Positions 15,324-22,392 of a DNA stretch of 30,874 bases are shown here, in pieces. The DNA is taken from contig CAZWRA010000015.1 in NCBI GenBank assembly GCA_964635995.1, positions 1 to 30,874 on the forward strand, given 5' to 3'. This stretch comes from JAGQLF01 sp964635995 (GTDB lineage: Bacteria > Patescibacteriota > Dojkabacteria > J137). The position numbers were made by a program, and so were the translations under genes. Within the stretch, counting starts at the first letter, position 1, and each line of letters opens with the position of its first letter. Below the pieces are notes generated by a model. It saw only the letters and a program-made list of their open reading frames with translations, was not told where the DNA came from and ran no database searches.

Positions 15324-16676
15324 ATGGAACAACAACCGAATATAGCTCCTCCACTTACACCAGAGGAAATTGAAAAATTAAAAAAAGCAGCATTAGAAGC
15401 ACAAGAAAGCGTACAAAAAAATGCTATTCCCCAACCAATCGTCGAACCCTCTATGCCTGTTGAACCTGCCTTAGTAGCGCCAGTAGAGGAAACAAAAACT
15501 ACACCTATTGAAAATTCAGCGCCAATAACTGATACAACAAACATCCCTGTAACTGATCCTGTTGTAGAACCTGCTTTAGAAAATAAAATGGAGAATGATT
15601 TAGAACCAAAGCTACCTGAAGCAAATGAATCTCCTATCGAGAATACTGAAGCACAAGCAGAACCAATGCAAGAAGTAGTTGACGAGTCAGCAAACACAGA
15701 TGTAAACCAAGTTTCTGAAGAAAGTATGCCAGAACCTCTGACAGATACAGAACCACAAGTAGTACAGACTGAAGAAAATATGGAAAATCAAAATGAAGTA
15801 ATGAATCCAAATATGGATAGTAATCTTAATACTGATGGGACTGAAAGCACTAAATCAATGTCTGACAATGATTTAAACCCTACTCAACCTGTTCAGGAAA
15901 ATATGTCACAAGCTTCCTCAACAACTAACGTAGATCAAATACCAATTCAAGCTGAAACAATACAAAAGAGTTCGATAGATGCTAAGCCTGGAATCTTACC
16001 TCCAGAAAATAGTTCCGAATCAGTTCCCGATAACTCAATGATGAATGGTATGCAATCAGAACCTGTTATGAGCAATCAAGAGCCTGTACAACCAGATGTT
16101 TCAGTTAGTCAAAGTATGTCTGCTGCAGTTACTAACGAACCATTTAATTCAACTCAGTCACCAAGCCCTGAATTAAGTTTTAATAGCTCTGAAATTCAAA
16201 GTCAGCCAGAAACAACAATTAACCAACCTACATCTCCAGTAGTAGAAAAACTACCTGAAATACAACCTGTATCAGAACAATCAGTTTCAAAGCCATTGGC
16301 TCCAGTAAATGAGCAGATGTCTAACTCAACACTTAATACTGAATCTCAGAAAAGTACTACTGAATCCTTACCTCCACTAGGATCAGTAGAATCTAAGCCT
16401 GTTCAAGCCGCTTCTCCAATGGGTGGAAGTGGATTCTCAGGAGGGTCTGCTAGAACTGAAGGAACTGGAGTTCTTCCAGATATTAATAAACAGCCAGAAA
16501 AAGAAAAGAAAACTAACTCAGAATCAGGAGGAGCTCTTGGATCTATTCTTGAAATTATAGGTTTAGCAGTTGTTTTAGCTGCAGCATTTGTTGTTATATT
16601 TTTCTCATTCTTAAAAACACCTAGAGAAGGAACCGTTTTCTACAATATTAGAGAAGCTGTTACATCACTTTTCTAA
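15324..16676 (+). CDS. Long disordered protein with C-terminal membrane anchor
   Basis: About 450 residues from the ATG at 15324; a TTG two codons earlier is the alternative start. It opens MEQQPNIAPPLTPEEIEKLK, a short helix. Roughly 385 residues of Pro/Glu/Gln/Ser/Thr/Val/Asn-rich disordered sequence with many Met follow, and near the end a Gly/Ser-rich stretch (MGGSGFSGGSA). A single transmembrane helix lies at about residues 407-432 (EIIGLAVVLAAAFVVIFFSF), followed by a 20-residue tail. There is no signal peptide, so the disordered part is probably cytoplasmic with a tail anchor. Composition resembles the N-terminus of the LOG-like protein. Function is unknown; it lies 24 bases upstream of gatA. 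Confidence 0.8.
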   Translation: MEQQPNIAPPLTPEEIEKLKKAALEAQESVQKNAIPQPIVEPSMPVEPALVAPVEETKTTPIENSAPITDTTNIPVTDPVVEPALENKMENDLEPKLPEANESPIENTEAQAEPMQEVVDESANTDVNQVSEESMPEPLTDTEPQVVQTEENMENQNEVMNPNMDSNLNTDGTESTKSMSDNDLNPTQPVQENMSQASSTTNVDQIPIQAETIQKSSIDAKPGILPPENSSESVPDNSMMNGMQSEPVMSNQEPVQPDVSVSQSMSAAVTNEPFNSTQSPSPELSFNSSEIQSQPETTINQPTSPVVEKLPEIQPVSEQSVSKPLAPVNEQMSNSTLNTESQKSTTESLPPLGSVESKPVQAASPMGGSGFSGGSARTEGTGVLPDINKQPEKEKKTNSESGGALGSILEIIGLAVVLAAAFVVIFFSFLKTPREGTVFYNIREAVTSLF

Positions 16677-16700
16677 ATATTCTGGTAAAATCATTTTGTT

Positions 16701-18107
16701 ATGAATGGTTCTGAATTTCCTAAGATAAAAACTATTGTTGAGTCCGTTAAAAAAGGCGAGACTTCAATATACATGCTTGTAAAAGAGCATATTGATATAG
16801 CTAAAAAAATTCATCCTGCCCTTAATACATTTACTACAATTCTTGAAAAAGAAGCTCTTGAAGCAGCTGAGAGATTAGAAAGAGATATTCAGTCTAACCC
16901 ATATAAATTTAAGAAAAAAAAACTTCTTGGTATTCCTTTTACAGCAAAAGATCTTTACTTAGTAAAAGATACAAAAACTACTTTTGGCTCAAAATTCATG
17001 GAAGATTTTATTGCTCCTTATACAGGAACAGTAATTCAGAAAATTCTAGATGAAGGTGCTATTTTAATTGGGAAATGTAATTGTGATCCATGGGGATTTG
17101 GAGGAAGTGGAGAAAATTCAGGTTTTGGACCAGCTAAAAATCCATTCGATGAAACAAGATCTCCAGGAGGTTCTAGTTCAGGTTCAGCTGCTAGCTTAGC
17201 TGCGGGAGTTGGGTTTTTCTCGCTTGGAACAGATACAGGAGGGTCAGTAAGACAACCTGCAGCGATGTGTGGGCTTTATGGGTATAAACCAACTTATGGA
17301 AGAAATTCTAGATATGGAATAGGAGTTATGGGATCTAGTTTCGATACTCCAGGATTCTTTGCTAGACACTCAGAGGATATTAAACTTTTAGAAGAAATAA
17401 TGCAGGGTAGAGATAGATTTGACGCAACGACAGATGATTACATGCTTCATAATAATAAAGAAAAAAAATCATTTACTTTTGGAGTTCCTAAAGAGTTTTT
17501 CGAAGAAGGAATTAGTTATGAGATTAGAGAGGCTATAGATAATAAAATATTAGATATAGAATCTAAGGGACATAATATTAAACAAGTCTCAATTCCAAGT
17601 ACAAAATATTCACTACCTGTATATTACATTCTTGTTCCTGCTGAAATTTCAGCTAATCAAGCAAGATATGACTCAGTACGATATGGAAAAAAAGTCGCAG
17701 AAAATTATGAAGAGAATCTCATTAAATCAAGAAGTCAGTTTTTTGAAGCTGAAGTAAAAAGAAGAATTATGATTGGAACCTATGTTCTAAGCTCAGGTTA
17801 TTCAGACCAATATTATAAAAAAGCTAGCAAAGTACGAACCAAATTAAAAAGAGAGTTCGAGGATGTATTTAAAGATGTTGATTTATTAATCACACCCACA
17901 ACTCCAACTACAGCTTTTAAACTTGGAGAAAAAGTAGACGATCCAGTTCAGATGTATCTTTCTGATATATTTACAGTTACAGCAAATATTGTAGGAGTAC
18001 CTTCAATGAATTTCCCAATTGGATTTGATAAAGATGGATTACCTATTGGTATGCAAGTAGTAGCTCCACATTGGAGGGATTTTGATCTATTTGATTTAAA
18101 TATCTAA
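16701..18107 (+). CDS. gatA: Aspartyl/glutamyl-tRNA amidotransferase subunit A (GatA)
   Basis: 468 residues. An amidase-signature enzyme that releases ammonia from glutamine, for GatB to convert Glu-tRNA(Gln) or Asp-tRNA(Asn). The Ser-cisSer-Lys triad is present: Lys83 in IPFTAKDLYL, the cis-Ser in SPGGSSSGSAAS (about 158-160) and the nucleophile Ser182 in TDTGGSVRQPA. GLYGYKPTYGRNSRYG is the family's signature after the triad, and LPIGMQVVAPHWRDFDLF is the conserved C-terminal motif. The C-terminus is about 10-15 residues shorter than usual and the 3' end overlaps a convergent gene by 12 bases. gatB and gatC are not in this window. A promoter-like TAAAAT lies nine bases before the ATG; there is no Shine-Dalgarno. 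Confidence 0.95.
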   Translation: MNGSEFPKIKTIVESVKKGETSIYMLVKEHIDIAKKIHPALNTFTTILEKEALEAAERLERDIQSNPYKFKKKKLLGIPFTAKDLYLVKDTKTTFGSKFMEDFIAPYTGTVIQKILDEGAILIGKCNCDPWGFGGSGENSGFGPAKNPFDETRSPGGSSSGSAASLAAGVGFFSLGTDTGGSVRQPAAMCGLYGYKPTYGRNSRYGIGVMGSSFDTPGFFARHSEDIKLLEEIMQGRDRFDATTDDYMLHNNKEKKSFTFGVPKEFFEEGISYEIREAIDNKILDIESKGHNIKQVSIPSTKYSLPVYYILVPAEISANQARYDSVRYGKKVAENYEENLIKSRSQFFEAEVKRRIMIGTYVLSSGYSDQYYKKASKVRTKLKREFEDVFKDVDLLITPTTPTTAFKLGEKVDDPVQMYLSDIFTVTANIVGVPSMNFPIGFDKDGLPIGMQVVAPHWRDFDLFDLNI

Positions 18108-18368
18108 CCTCAGAAGGGATTTAAGTTTTTCAAGAAGCTCGTCTAATAATTTCTTATCAGTCAACGTATCTAACAAGTTATTAATCTTTTCTTCTAATTC
18201 CTTAAATTCTTTTTCATATTCTTGTGGACTTAACTCTGCCTTCAGAATCTTTAAATTCATATAAATCTGCTCAACTATCTCAATTTTAGATAGCATTGAA
18301 CTCTGTTTCTTTATTATTGAATAAAGAAAATTCGTATTCCTTTTTATTTGATTAATCATTTCTTCCAT
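18096..18368 (-). CDS. Small helical/coiled-coil protein, unknown
   Basis: 90 residues, nearly all predicted helix with heptad-like spacing of Leu, Ile and charged residues (MNLKILKAELSPQEYEKEFK, then KINNLLDTLTDKKLLDELLEKL). No signal peptide or membrane segment. Its ATG overlaps the stop of the preceding 86-residue gene in TAATG, so the two are translationally coupled and may form a complex. The 3' end overlaps gatA by 12 bases. Family not recognised. Confidence 0.65.
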   Translation of the reverse strand: MEEMINQIKRNTNFLYSIIKKQSSMLSKIEIVEQIYMNLKILKAELSPQEYEKEFKELEEKINNLLDTLTDKKLLDELLEKLKSLLRLDI

Positions 18369-18628
18369 TATCCCTCTAATTGCCCCATTGCTTGTTGCAT
18401 TTGCATCTCTAGCTGACCAAAATTCTTCATATACTGATCCTCAGCTCCTGCAGCAGCAAATAATTCCCTCAGTTTAGCAAGTATAGATAAAATTTGTTTT
18501 ATTATATTAAGTTTACCTTCAGGTGTTTGTTCAGATTGAAGCTTCTGCATTAAAGGCCCAAGCTCGCTAGCAAGACTTTGTATTTGTTCTTGTGCATTCT
18601 CTGCACCCTGTGGCATCTGCTCTGACAT
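18368..18628 (-). CDS. Small Gln/Met-rich helical protein, unknown
   Basis: 86 residues, starting MSEQMPQGAENAQEQIQSLA. Helical, with many Gln and Met (QLEMQMQQAMGQLEG at the end) and no Cys. No signal peptide or membrane helix. Coupled by a TAATG overlap to the following 90-residue helical gene. It lies downstream of cysS on the same strand after about 96 bases, so it may be partly co-transcribed. Family not recognised; probably one partner of a small two-protein assembly. Confidence 0.65.
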   Translation of the reverse strand: MSEQMPQGAENAQEQIQSLASELGPLMQKLQSEQTPEGKLNIIKQILSILAKLRELFAAAGAEDQYMKNFGQLEMQMQQAMGQLEG

Positions 18629-18703
18629 GAAATGCTATTACTCAAGTAATTTACCAATAATATTAACAATTATTAAGAAATATAGCCACAAAAGTAGTTG
18701 AGT

Positions 18704-18719
18704 ACTTAGTTAGCTAAGT
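18704..18719 (-). terminator. Weak hairpin after cysS
   Basis: ACTTAG-TTAG-CTAAGT just downstream of the cysS stop on the minus strand, with no real U-tract. It may partly reduce read-through into the two small helical genes. Confidence 0.3.
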
Positions 18720-18724
18720 AATTA

Positions 18725-20125
18725 TTATTTATCAACAACATCAACCCCAAATTCATCCTTAAGTCTATTCCTTATTTCATCAGCTTTCTTCCAATCTTTA
18801 TTTGTTCTCGCCTTATTTCTCTCTTTTATAAGACTTATAACTTCATCTGAGTATTCTTCTTCTATATCTGTAGGATTAGAAATTACTTCCTCAAAATTAA
18901 GACCTAAAACTTTATCCATTTCTAAGGCTGTTCCGATAATAACGACTGGTTCAAGTTCACTTTTAAATAATTCATTAAGAATGGCCAAAGCTTTTGGCAT
19001 ATTAAAATTATCTTCAAGCGCGTTTTTAAATTTTTCAATATAAGTTTCATCTTTATTGGAATTAGTTTCTAAATCTTTAACTTTTTCAGTTAGCTCTCTT
19101 AATTTATTATTAATCTTCTGCCTTGCATTTTTCGAAGCAGTTAAGGATTCCCAAGTAAAATTTAGTTTTTTTCTATAATTTCCACTAAAGTAAAAGTATC
19201 TTAAATCGAGAGGATCATAGCCTCGTTCCCGAATATCTTGTAGAGTATATGCATTTCCTAAGCTTTTCCCCATTCTTCCTCCATCTACTTGAAGAAATGC
19301 ACCATGAATCCAATATTTTACAAATGGAACTTTACCTGTAGCACTTTCACTTTGAGCTATTTCGCATGGATGGTGGGTAGACATTAAATCCTCTCCTCCG
19401 ATATGTATATCGAATTGTTCTCCTAGATATTTCATTCCCATCGCTGAACATTCAATATGCCATCCTGGAAAACCTATTCCCCAAGGACTTTCCCATTCCA
19501 TGTGTCTTTTTTTATCTTTTGGAGAGAATTTCCATAGTGCAAAATCTCTTGGGTCTTTCTTTTCAGGATTTATCTCAACTCTTGCACCTTCTTTAATTTG
19601 ATCTAAATTTGAGAGTACACCATATTCATAACCATCCTCTTCATATTTACTTATATTAAAATAAATACCATCACTTGTTTTATATGTATAACCTTTTTTT
19701 TCTATTTCATGAATTAGTTCAATTTGCTCTTCAATATGCTCAGTTGGTTTAGGAATAAGATCTGGCTTTACTATATTTAGCAAATTTAATCCTTGATAGA
19801 AATCTTCTGCATAAAATTCAGCAATCTCCCAGGCAGTCTTACCTTCTTTTTTCTCTGCCTTTTCCATCCTATCCTCACCCTGACTTGAGTCTCCTTCATT
19901 ATCACCAGTTAAATGACCAACATCTGTAATATTCATTACTAATTTAACCTTATATCCTAAAAATCTCAGTGTTCTATTTACAATGTCTGAAAGAGTGTAT
20001 GTTCTCCAATTTCCTATAGTTACATAAGAATAAACAGTTGGACCACAAGTATATATGCCTACTTCTTTTTTATCTATTGGTTTAAACTCTTGTTCTTCTC
20101 GCCCTATGGAATTATATATTTTCAT
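18725..20125 (-). CDS. cysS: Cysteinyl-tRNA synthetase
   Basis: 466 residues, the normal CysRS length. It charges tRNA(Cys) using ATP. Zinc-binding Cys27 is in YTCGPTVYSY, further zinc ligands in PGWHIECSAMGM and THHPCEIAQSE, and GGRMGKSLGN is the KMSKS equivalent (RMGKS). The C-terminal anticodon-side helices end in NKDWKKADEIRNRLKDEFGV, typical of true CysRS and lacking in the mycothiol ligase MshC. The HIGH signature reads TIGN (36-39), with Thr in place of the first His, which is uncommon. It is the second gene of an operon behind the PIG-L deacetylase (27-base gap). Both lie behind a leader peptide with three Cys codons and an attenuator, so expression should rise when Cys-tRNA is scarce. 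Confidence 0.95.
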   Translation of the reverse strand: MKIYNSIGREEQEFKPIDKKEVGIYTCGPTVYSYVTIGNWRTYTLSDIVNRTLRFLGYKVKLVMNITDVGHLTGDNEGDSSQGEDRMEKAEKKEGKTAWEIAEFYAEDFYQGLNLLNIVKPDLIPKPTEHIEEQIELIHEIEKKGYTYKTSDGIYFNISKYEEDGYEYGVLSNLDQIKEGARVEINPEKKDPRDFALWKFSPKDKKRHMEWESPWGIGFPGWHIECSAMGMKYLGEQFDIHIGGEDLMSTHHPCEIAQSESATGKVPFVKYWIHGAFLQVDGGRMGKSLGNAYTLQDIRERGYDPLDLRYFYFSGNYRKKLNFTWESLTASKNARQKINNKLRELTEKVKDLETNSNKDETYIEKFKNALEDNFNMPKALAILNELFKSELEPVVIIGTALEMDKVLGLNFEEVISNPTDIEEEYSDEVISLIKERNKARTNKDWKKADEIRNRLKDEFGVDVVDK

Positions 20126-20152
20126 ATTTTTGAATTAATATTTAAAATTTTA

Positions 20153-20950
20153 TCATTTATGCTCTAAATCCTCCCCACAAGTTAATGAATAATATTCGAA
20201 TGGCATAAATAGCATTTTTGCCCATATAGGCATGGTCTTATTTAGCTTTTGTGATTTATATTTCAGAGCTGCCTTGTATTTTGGAATTATTGATCCTAAA
20301 ACAAAAACTTTGCATTCAGCTAAACAAGGCTTAAGATCTTCGAGATTAACTTCACTATCTCTGAATGTAATCTTTTTAGGCAATTTGAAAATATTTCTTA
20401 TCTTCTGAGGTAAGGTTGAATACATTCCTACAACTGAAGGATTTCCCTTAACTATTTGTCTAACAACATTCGATAAAGTAATATGATCTGGATGAGGATA
20501 TACACCTGTTCTTTCATAAGTGAAAATTGTATCAATATCGTTTTCTGCAATATATTTTTCTATTTTTTGCTTCATTTCATCCGCTTGATTTAATGTTCCT
20601 CCATCTTTAAAGTTTAAGACTTTATAGTTCTTAACTCCCAATTCTTTCATAGCACTACTAAATTCAGTACTTCTAATTTTCCCTAAACTTTCTTCATCAA
20701 TATTTAATTTCTCAATTCCATTCTCTCCTCTTGTTGTTGAAATCACGTGAACTTCTTTTGATTTAGTGCATTTGTTTATTGTTCCTCCACACATCATTGT
20801 TTCATCATCAGGATGAGGGAAAACAAATATAATCTTTTTAGATTTTGATAGATCTAGCTTTTCAAGTTTAAGATCATGAAATTTAAGCATTGAAAATGTA
20901 TACGTTATTGTTATCAGTAAAAAAAGTGAAAAAATTATATAAAAGATCAT
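20153..20950 (-). CDS. PIG-L (LmbE-like) N-deacetylase, membrane anchored
   Basis: 265 residues. An N-terminal transmembrane helix (about 2-20) precedes a PIG-L domain from about 38: IFVFPHPDDETMMCGGT carries the metal motif HPDDE (46-50), followed by VISTTRGENG and the second motif YPHPDHITLSNVVRQI (HPDH 153-156). PIG-L enzymes are zinc-dependent deacetylases of N-acetylglucosaminyl groups on lipids, thiols or antibiotics. The substrate here is unknown. It is first in the operon with cysS and directly downstream of the Cys leader attenuator. BshB and MshB of low-molecular-weight thiol synthesis are PIG-L enzymes, so a link to cysteine use is conceivable but not shown. No Shine-Dalgarno; the ATG is 20 bases after the terminator. 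Confidence 0.9.
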   Translation of the reverse strand: MIFYIIFSLFLLITITYTFSMLKFHDLKLEKLDLSKSKKIIFVFPHPDDETMMCGGTINKCTKSKEVHVISTTRGENGIEKLNIDEESLGKIRSTEFSSAMKELGVKNYKVLNFKDGGTLNQADEMKQKIEKYIAENDIDTIFTYERTGVYPHPDHITLSNVVRQIVKGNPSVVGMYSTLPQKIRNIFKLPKKITFRDSEVNLEDLKPCLAECKVFVLGSIIPKYKAALKYKSQKLNKTMPIWAKMLFMPFEYYSLTCGEDLEHK

Positions 20951-20970
20951 AGTTAAAGTTTAATAAAAAT

Positions 20971-20992
20971 AAAAAAACTCCTTTTGGGAGTT
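20971..20992 (-). terminator. Attenuator terminator of the PIG-L/cysS operon
   Basis: Minus strand AACTCC-CAAAA-GGAGTT followed by an uninterrupted U-tract to 20971 and more Ts beyond. It sits between the Cys leader ORF and the PIG-L start. Its left arm (segment 3) is also complementary to segment 2 (21017-21024, TGGGAGTA). Confidence 0.85.
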
Positions 20993-21042
20993 CTACATTT
21001 TTTCACGATAAGCTTATACTCCCAGGTTAAAATTTAGGAGTA
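20993..21042 (-). promoter_or_regulatory. Antiterminator and anti-antiterminator segments of the cysS attenuator
   Basis: Segment 1 (21037-21042, TACTCC) lies in the leader ORF directly after the Cys codons. Segment 2 (21017-21024, TGGGAGTA) begins three bases after the leader stop. 1:2 pair as TACTCC/GGAGTA. 2:3 pair as TGGGAGT/ACTCCCA, which excludes the 3:4 terminator. A stalled ribosome on the Cys codons would mask 1 and allow 2:3; a ribosome at the stop codon would mask 2 and allow 3:4. Confidence 0.8.
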
Positions 21043-21074
21043 CAACAACAGTATAAATTAAATAAACTTTGCAT
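21027..21074 (-). CDS. Cysteine-sensing leader peptide of the PIG-L/cysS operon
   Basis: ATG at 21074, TAA at 21027-21029; 15 residues, MQSLFNLYCCCTPKF, with three consecutive TGT Cys codons (9-11). It is too short for ordinary gene finding. The position is that of a trpL-type leader: a promoter directly upstream (TTGATA-17-TAGAAT ending seven bases before the ATG), then the ORF, then alternative RNA stems and an intrinsic terminator, then the operon containing cysS. The codons sense exactly the aminoacyl-tRNA that the second structural gene makes. The ATG falls near the expected transcription start, so the mRNA may be leaderless. The alternative, a chance ORF, is hard to reconcile with the codon-product match and the four-segment RNA layout. 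Confidence 0.82.
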   Translation of the reverse strand: MQSLFNLYCCCTPKF

Positions 21075-21081
21075 TTCAGTA

Positions 21082-21110
21082 ATTCTACTTTTAATATTCT
21101 AAAATATCAA
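21082..21110 (-). promoter_or_regulatory. Promoter of the Cys leader and PIG-L/cysS operon
   Basis: Minus strand TTGATA (21105-21110), 17-base spacer, TAGAAT (21082-21087). It is back-to-back with the plus-strand promoter at 21115-21143; the two -35 boxes are four bases apart. Confidence 0.65.
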
Positions 21111-21114
21111 TACT

Positions 21115-21143
21115 TTGAAGAATCTTTCTAAAGAATGTAAAAT
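21115..21143 (+). promoter_or_regulatory. Promoter of the YvlD-like gene
   Basis: TTGAAG (21115-21120), 17-base spacer, TAAAAT (21138-21143), five bases before the ATG at 21149. The nearby AAGG is too close to the ATG to act as a normal ribosome site, so a leaderless start is likely. Confidence 0.6.
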
Positions 21144-21148
21144 AAGGT

Positions 21149-21487
21149 ATGAAATTATTAGTAAGAATATTAGTAAACGCAATCGCAGTATTTGTTTTGG
21201 CTGATTTGTTAACTGGGATCTCAGTAAGAGATTTTCAAGCTACGCTTATTGTTGCAGTAGTTTTAATTGTTCTAAATACTTTATTAAAGCCAGTTCTTGT
21301 AATTTTAACACTCCCAATTAATCTAATAACCTTAGGGCTTTTTACTCTTGTAATAAATGCATTGATTGTAATGTTAGCCGATAATATTGTTAACGGATTT
21401 GATGTTGATAGCTTCTGGTGGGCGTTATTATTTGGATTGATTTTATCAATCGTAAATGGACTTATAGATTCGGGAGATAAAGATTAA
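21149..21487 (+). CDS. YvlD-like four-helix membrane protein (phage holin 4 superfamily)
   Basis: 112 residues forming four hydrophobic helices, with the conserved central pattern LNTLLKPVLVILTLPINLITLGLFTLVINA of the YvlD/phage-holin-4 family (Pfam PF04020). Despite the family name these proteins are usually chromosomal membrane proteins of unknown function. In Bacillus the yvlC-yvlD pair combines a PspC protein with this family and belongs to envelope-stress regulons. Here the PspC gene lies tail-to-tail, the two stop codons adjacent at 21487/21488, which keeps the association but not the operon order. It has its own promoter. Confidence 0.88.
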   Translation: MKLLVRILVNAIAVFVLADLLTGISVRDFQATLIVAVVLIVLNTLLKPVLVILTLPINLITLGLFTLVINALIVMLADNIVNGFDVDSFWWALLFGLILSIVNGLIDSGDKD

Positions 21488-21727
21488 TTACTCTACTATC
21501 TCGGCTTCTTCTACTTTAGAACCTCGATTTGAATTTCCATTCATAACTGGCTCTTCAGGAATAACTATCCATAATATTGGATAGACCCAGACACTTATTC
21601 CTAAAACAAAAACAGCTATTATAAATGCGATTCTAACAATTACAGGATCAATACCAAAATATTCAGCTATTCCACCACACACACCTCCGATCATCCTATC
21701 TGATCTTGATCTATATAACTTTTTCAT
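21488..21727 (-). CDS. PspC-domain membrane protein
   Basis: 79 residues. The PspC domain (PF04024) covers about 1-58: MKKLYRSRSDRMIGGVCGGI, AEYFGIDPVIVRIAFIIAVF, then the second hydrophobic stretch with the typical YPILWIVIPEEP. A short polar tail (GSKVEEAEIVE) follows. PspC-type proteins are inner-membrane proteins tied to envelope stress. The stop codon abuts that of the convergent YvlD-like gene. A possible 40-residue hydrophobic ORF ends 16 bases upstream on the same strand. Confidence 0.92.
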   Translation of the reverse strand: MKKLYRSRSDRMIGGVCGGIAEYFGIDPVIVRIAFIIAVFVLGISVWVYPILWIVIPEEPVMNGNSNRGSKVEEAEIVE

Positions 21728-21743
21728 ATATTAAAATTAAAAA

Positions 21744-21875
21744 TTAATCTTCAACTACTATCATTATAACAATTCCTAACAATATTAAAGGTGCAGGCGC
21801 AATACTTAGAAATCTTATACTAGGAATTCCTAAAATTATTAAAGAAAATCCACATTCTTGTCCTGAAATAAATAA
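21744..21875 (-). other. Possible small hydrophobic ORF or remnant upstream of pspC
   Basis: A stop-free frame of 43 codons ends 16 bases before the PspC ATG. Its translation looks like a real membrane segment (SGQECGFSLIILGIPSIRF, then PAPLILLGIVIMIVVED), but no ATG, GTG or TTG start precedes the hydrophobic part; an ATT near the beginning is the only candidate. It is either a small protein with a rare start or a truncated gene. Confidence 0.3.
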
Positions 21876-21909
21876 TTATATATCGACATTTGAGTTTTTA
21901 GATATCTGA

Positions 21910-22287
21910 CTATGCAGCTGTATCTAATTCGTTTGGAGTTCGATATTTTGGATGATTTTTTTCTCTTTCTTCAGAAGAATCTATCTCGTGTAGAGTTTCG
22001 TCTCCCGCCTTTGCAAAGCCATCCTCAAAAGGTTTTCCAGTTACATCATCTGATGGATTAGCATCCTGTTGCTTTTCATCAACTTCACTAGAATGGTGTT
22101 CAGCTTCTCTAAAAGGCTTATCTGATGAATTAGCTTGTATAGCTTCGTCTTGAGTTATCTGTTCTTCAGTGTCATACTCATCATTTGGGTCTAAAACTGC
22201 ATTAGATTTAGTTGGTTGAAAGTCATTTGAGTTAGACTTATCTTTATCATCCTTTTTTTTAGCATTAGTGTCTGTTGAAATTGTCAT
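21910..22287 (-). CDS. Acidic disordered protein, unknown
   Basis: 125 residues, almost entirely polar (Asp, Glu, Lys, Asn, Ser, Gln), with no hydrophobic core, signal peptide or cysteine. It begins MTISTDTNAKKKDDKDKSN. A loosely repeated phrase occurs three times: SSDKPFREAEHH, TGKPFEDGFAK and a degenerate third. A TATAGT box lies upstream on the minus strand. Likely an intrinsically disordered cytoplasmic protein, perhaps stress-related or a binding scaffold; no family recognised. Confidence 0.6.
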   Translation of the reverse strand: MTISTDTNAKKKDDKDKSNSNDFQPTKSNAVLDPNDEYDTEEQITQDEAIQANSSDKPFREAEHHSSEVDEKQQDANPSDDVTGKPFEDGFAKAGDETLHEIDSSEEREKNHPKYRTPNELDTAA

Positions 22288-22347
22288 ATAAACTTTTTAA
22301 TAACTATATGTTTAATGCTATAGGAGGAAAGTACATGTGTCAAATTG

Positions 22348-22373
22348 AAAAAAAAGTTTTTTTACTAAAAAAC
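22348..22373 (-). terminator. A/T-rich terminator after the surface operon
   Basis: Minus strand GTTTTTTAGTAAAAAAAC followed by eight Ts, about 20 bases downstream of the 1424-residue gene's stop. The stem is weak but the U-tract is strong. Confidence 0.5.
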
Positions 22374-22392
22374 AATTAACAATAAAATTATT

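Noticed and set aside
15311..15697. Minus-strand ORF rich in Ser/Gly/Phe
   Set aside because: Antisense shadow of the disordered tail-anchored protein; composition mirrors its low-complexity codons.
18725..20125. Mycothiol ligase MshC instead of CysRS
   Set aside because: Full CysRS length with the C-terminal anticodon-side helices (KADEIRNRLKDEFGV), which MshC lacks.
20951..21148. T-box riboswitch upstream of cysS
   Set aside because: No AGGGUGG-ACCGCG-like T-box sequence or specifier-loop arrangement is visible; the leader ORF with Cys codons and short alternative stems fits the region better.
21149..21487. Phage holin / prophage remnant
   Set aside because: PF04020 members are mostly chromosomal YvlD-like proteins; no other phage genes are nearby and a PspC partner is adjacent.
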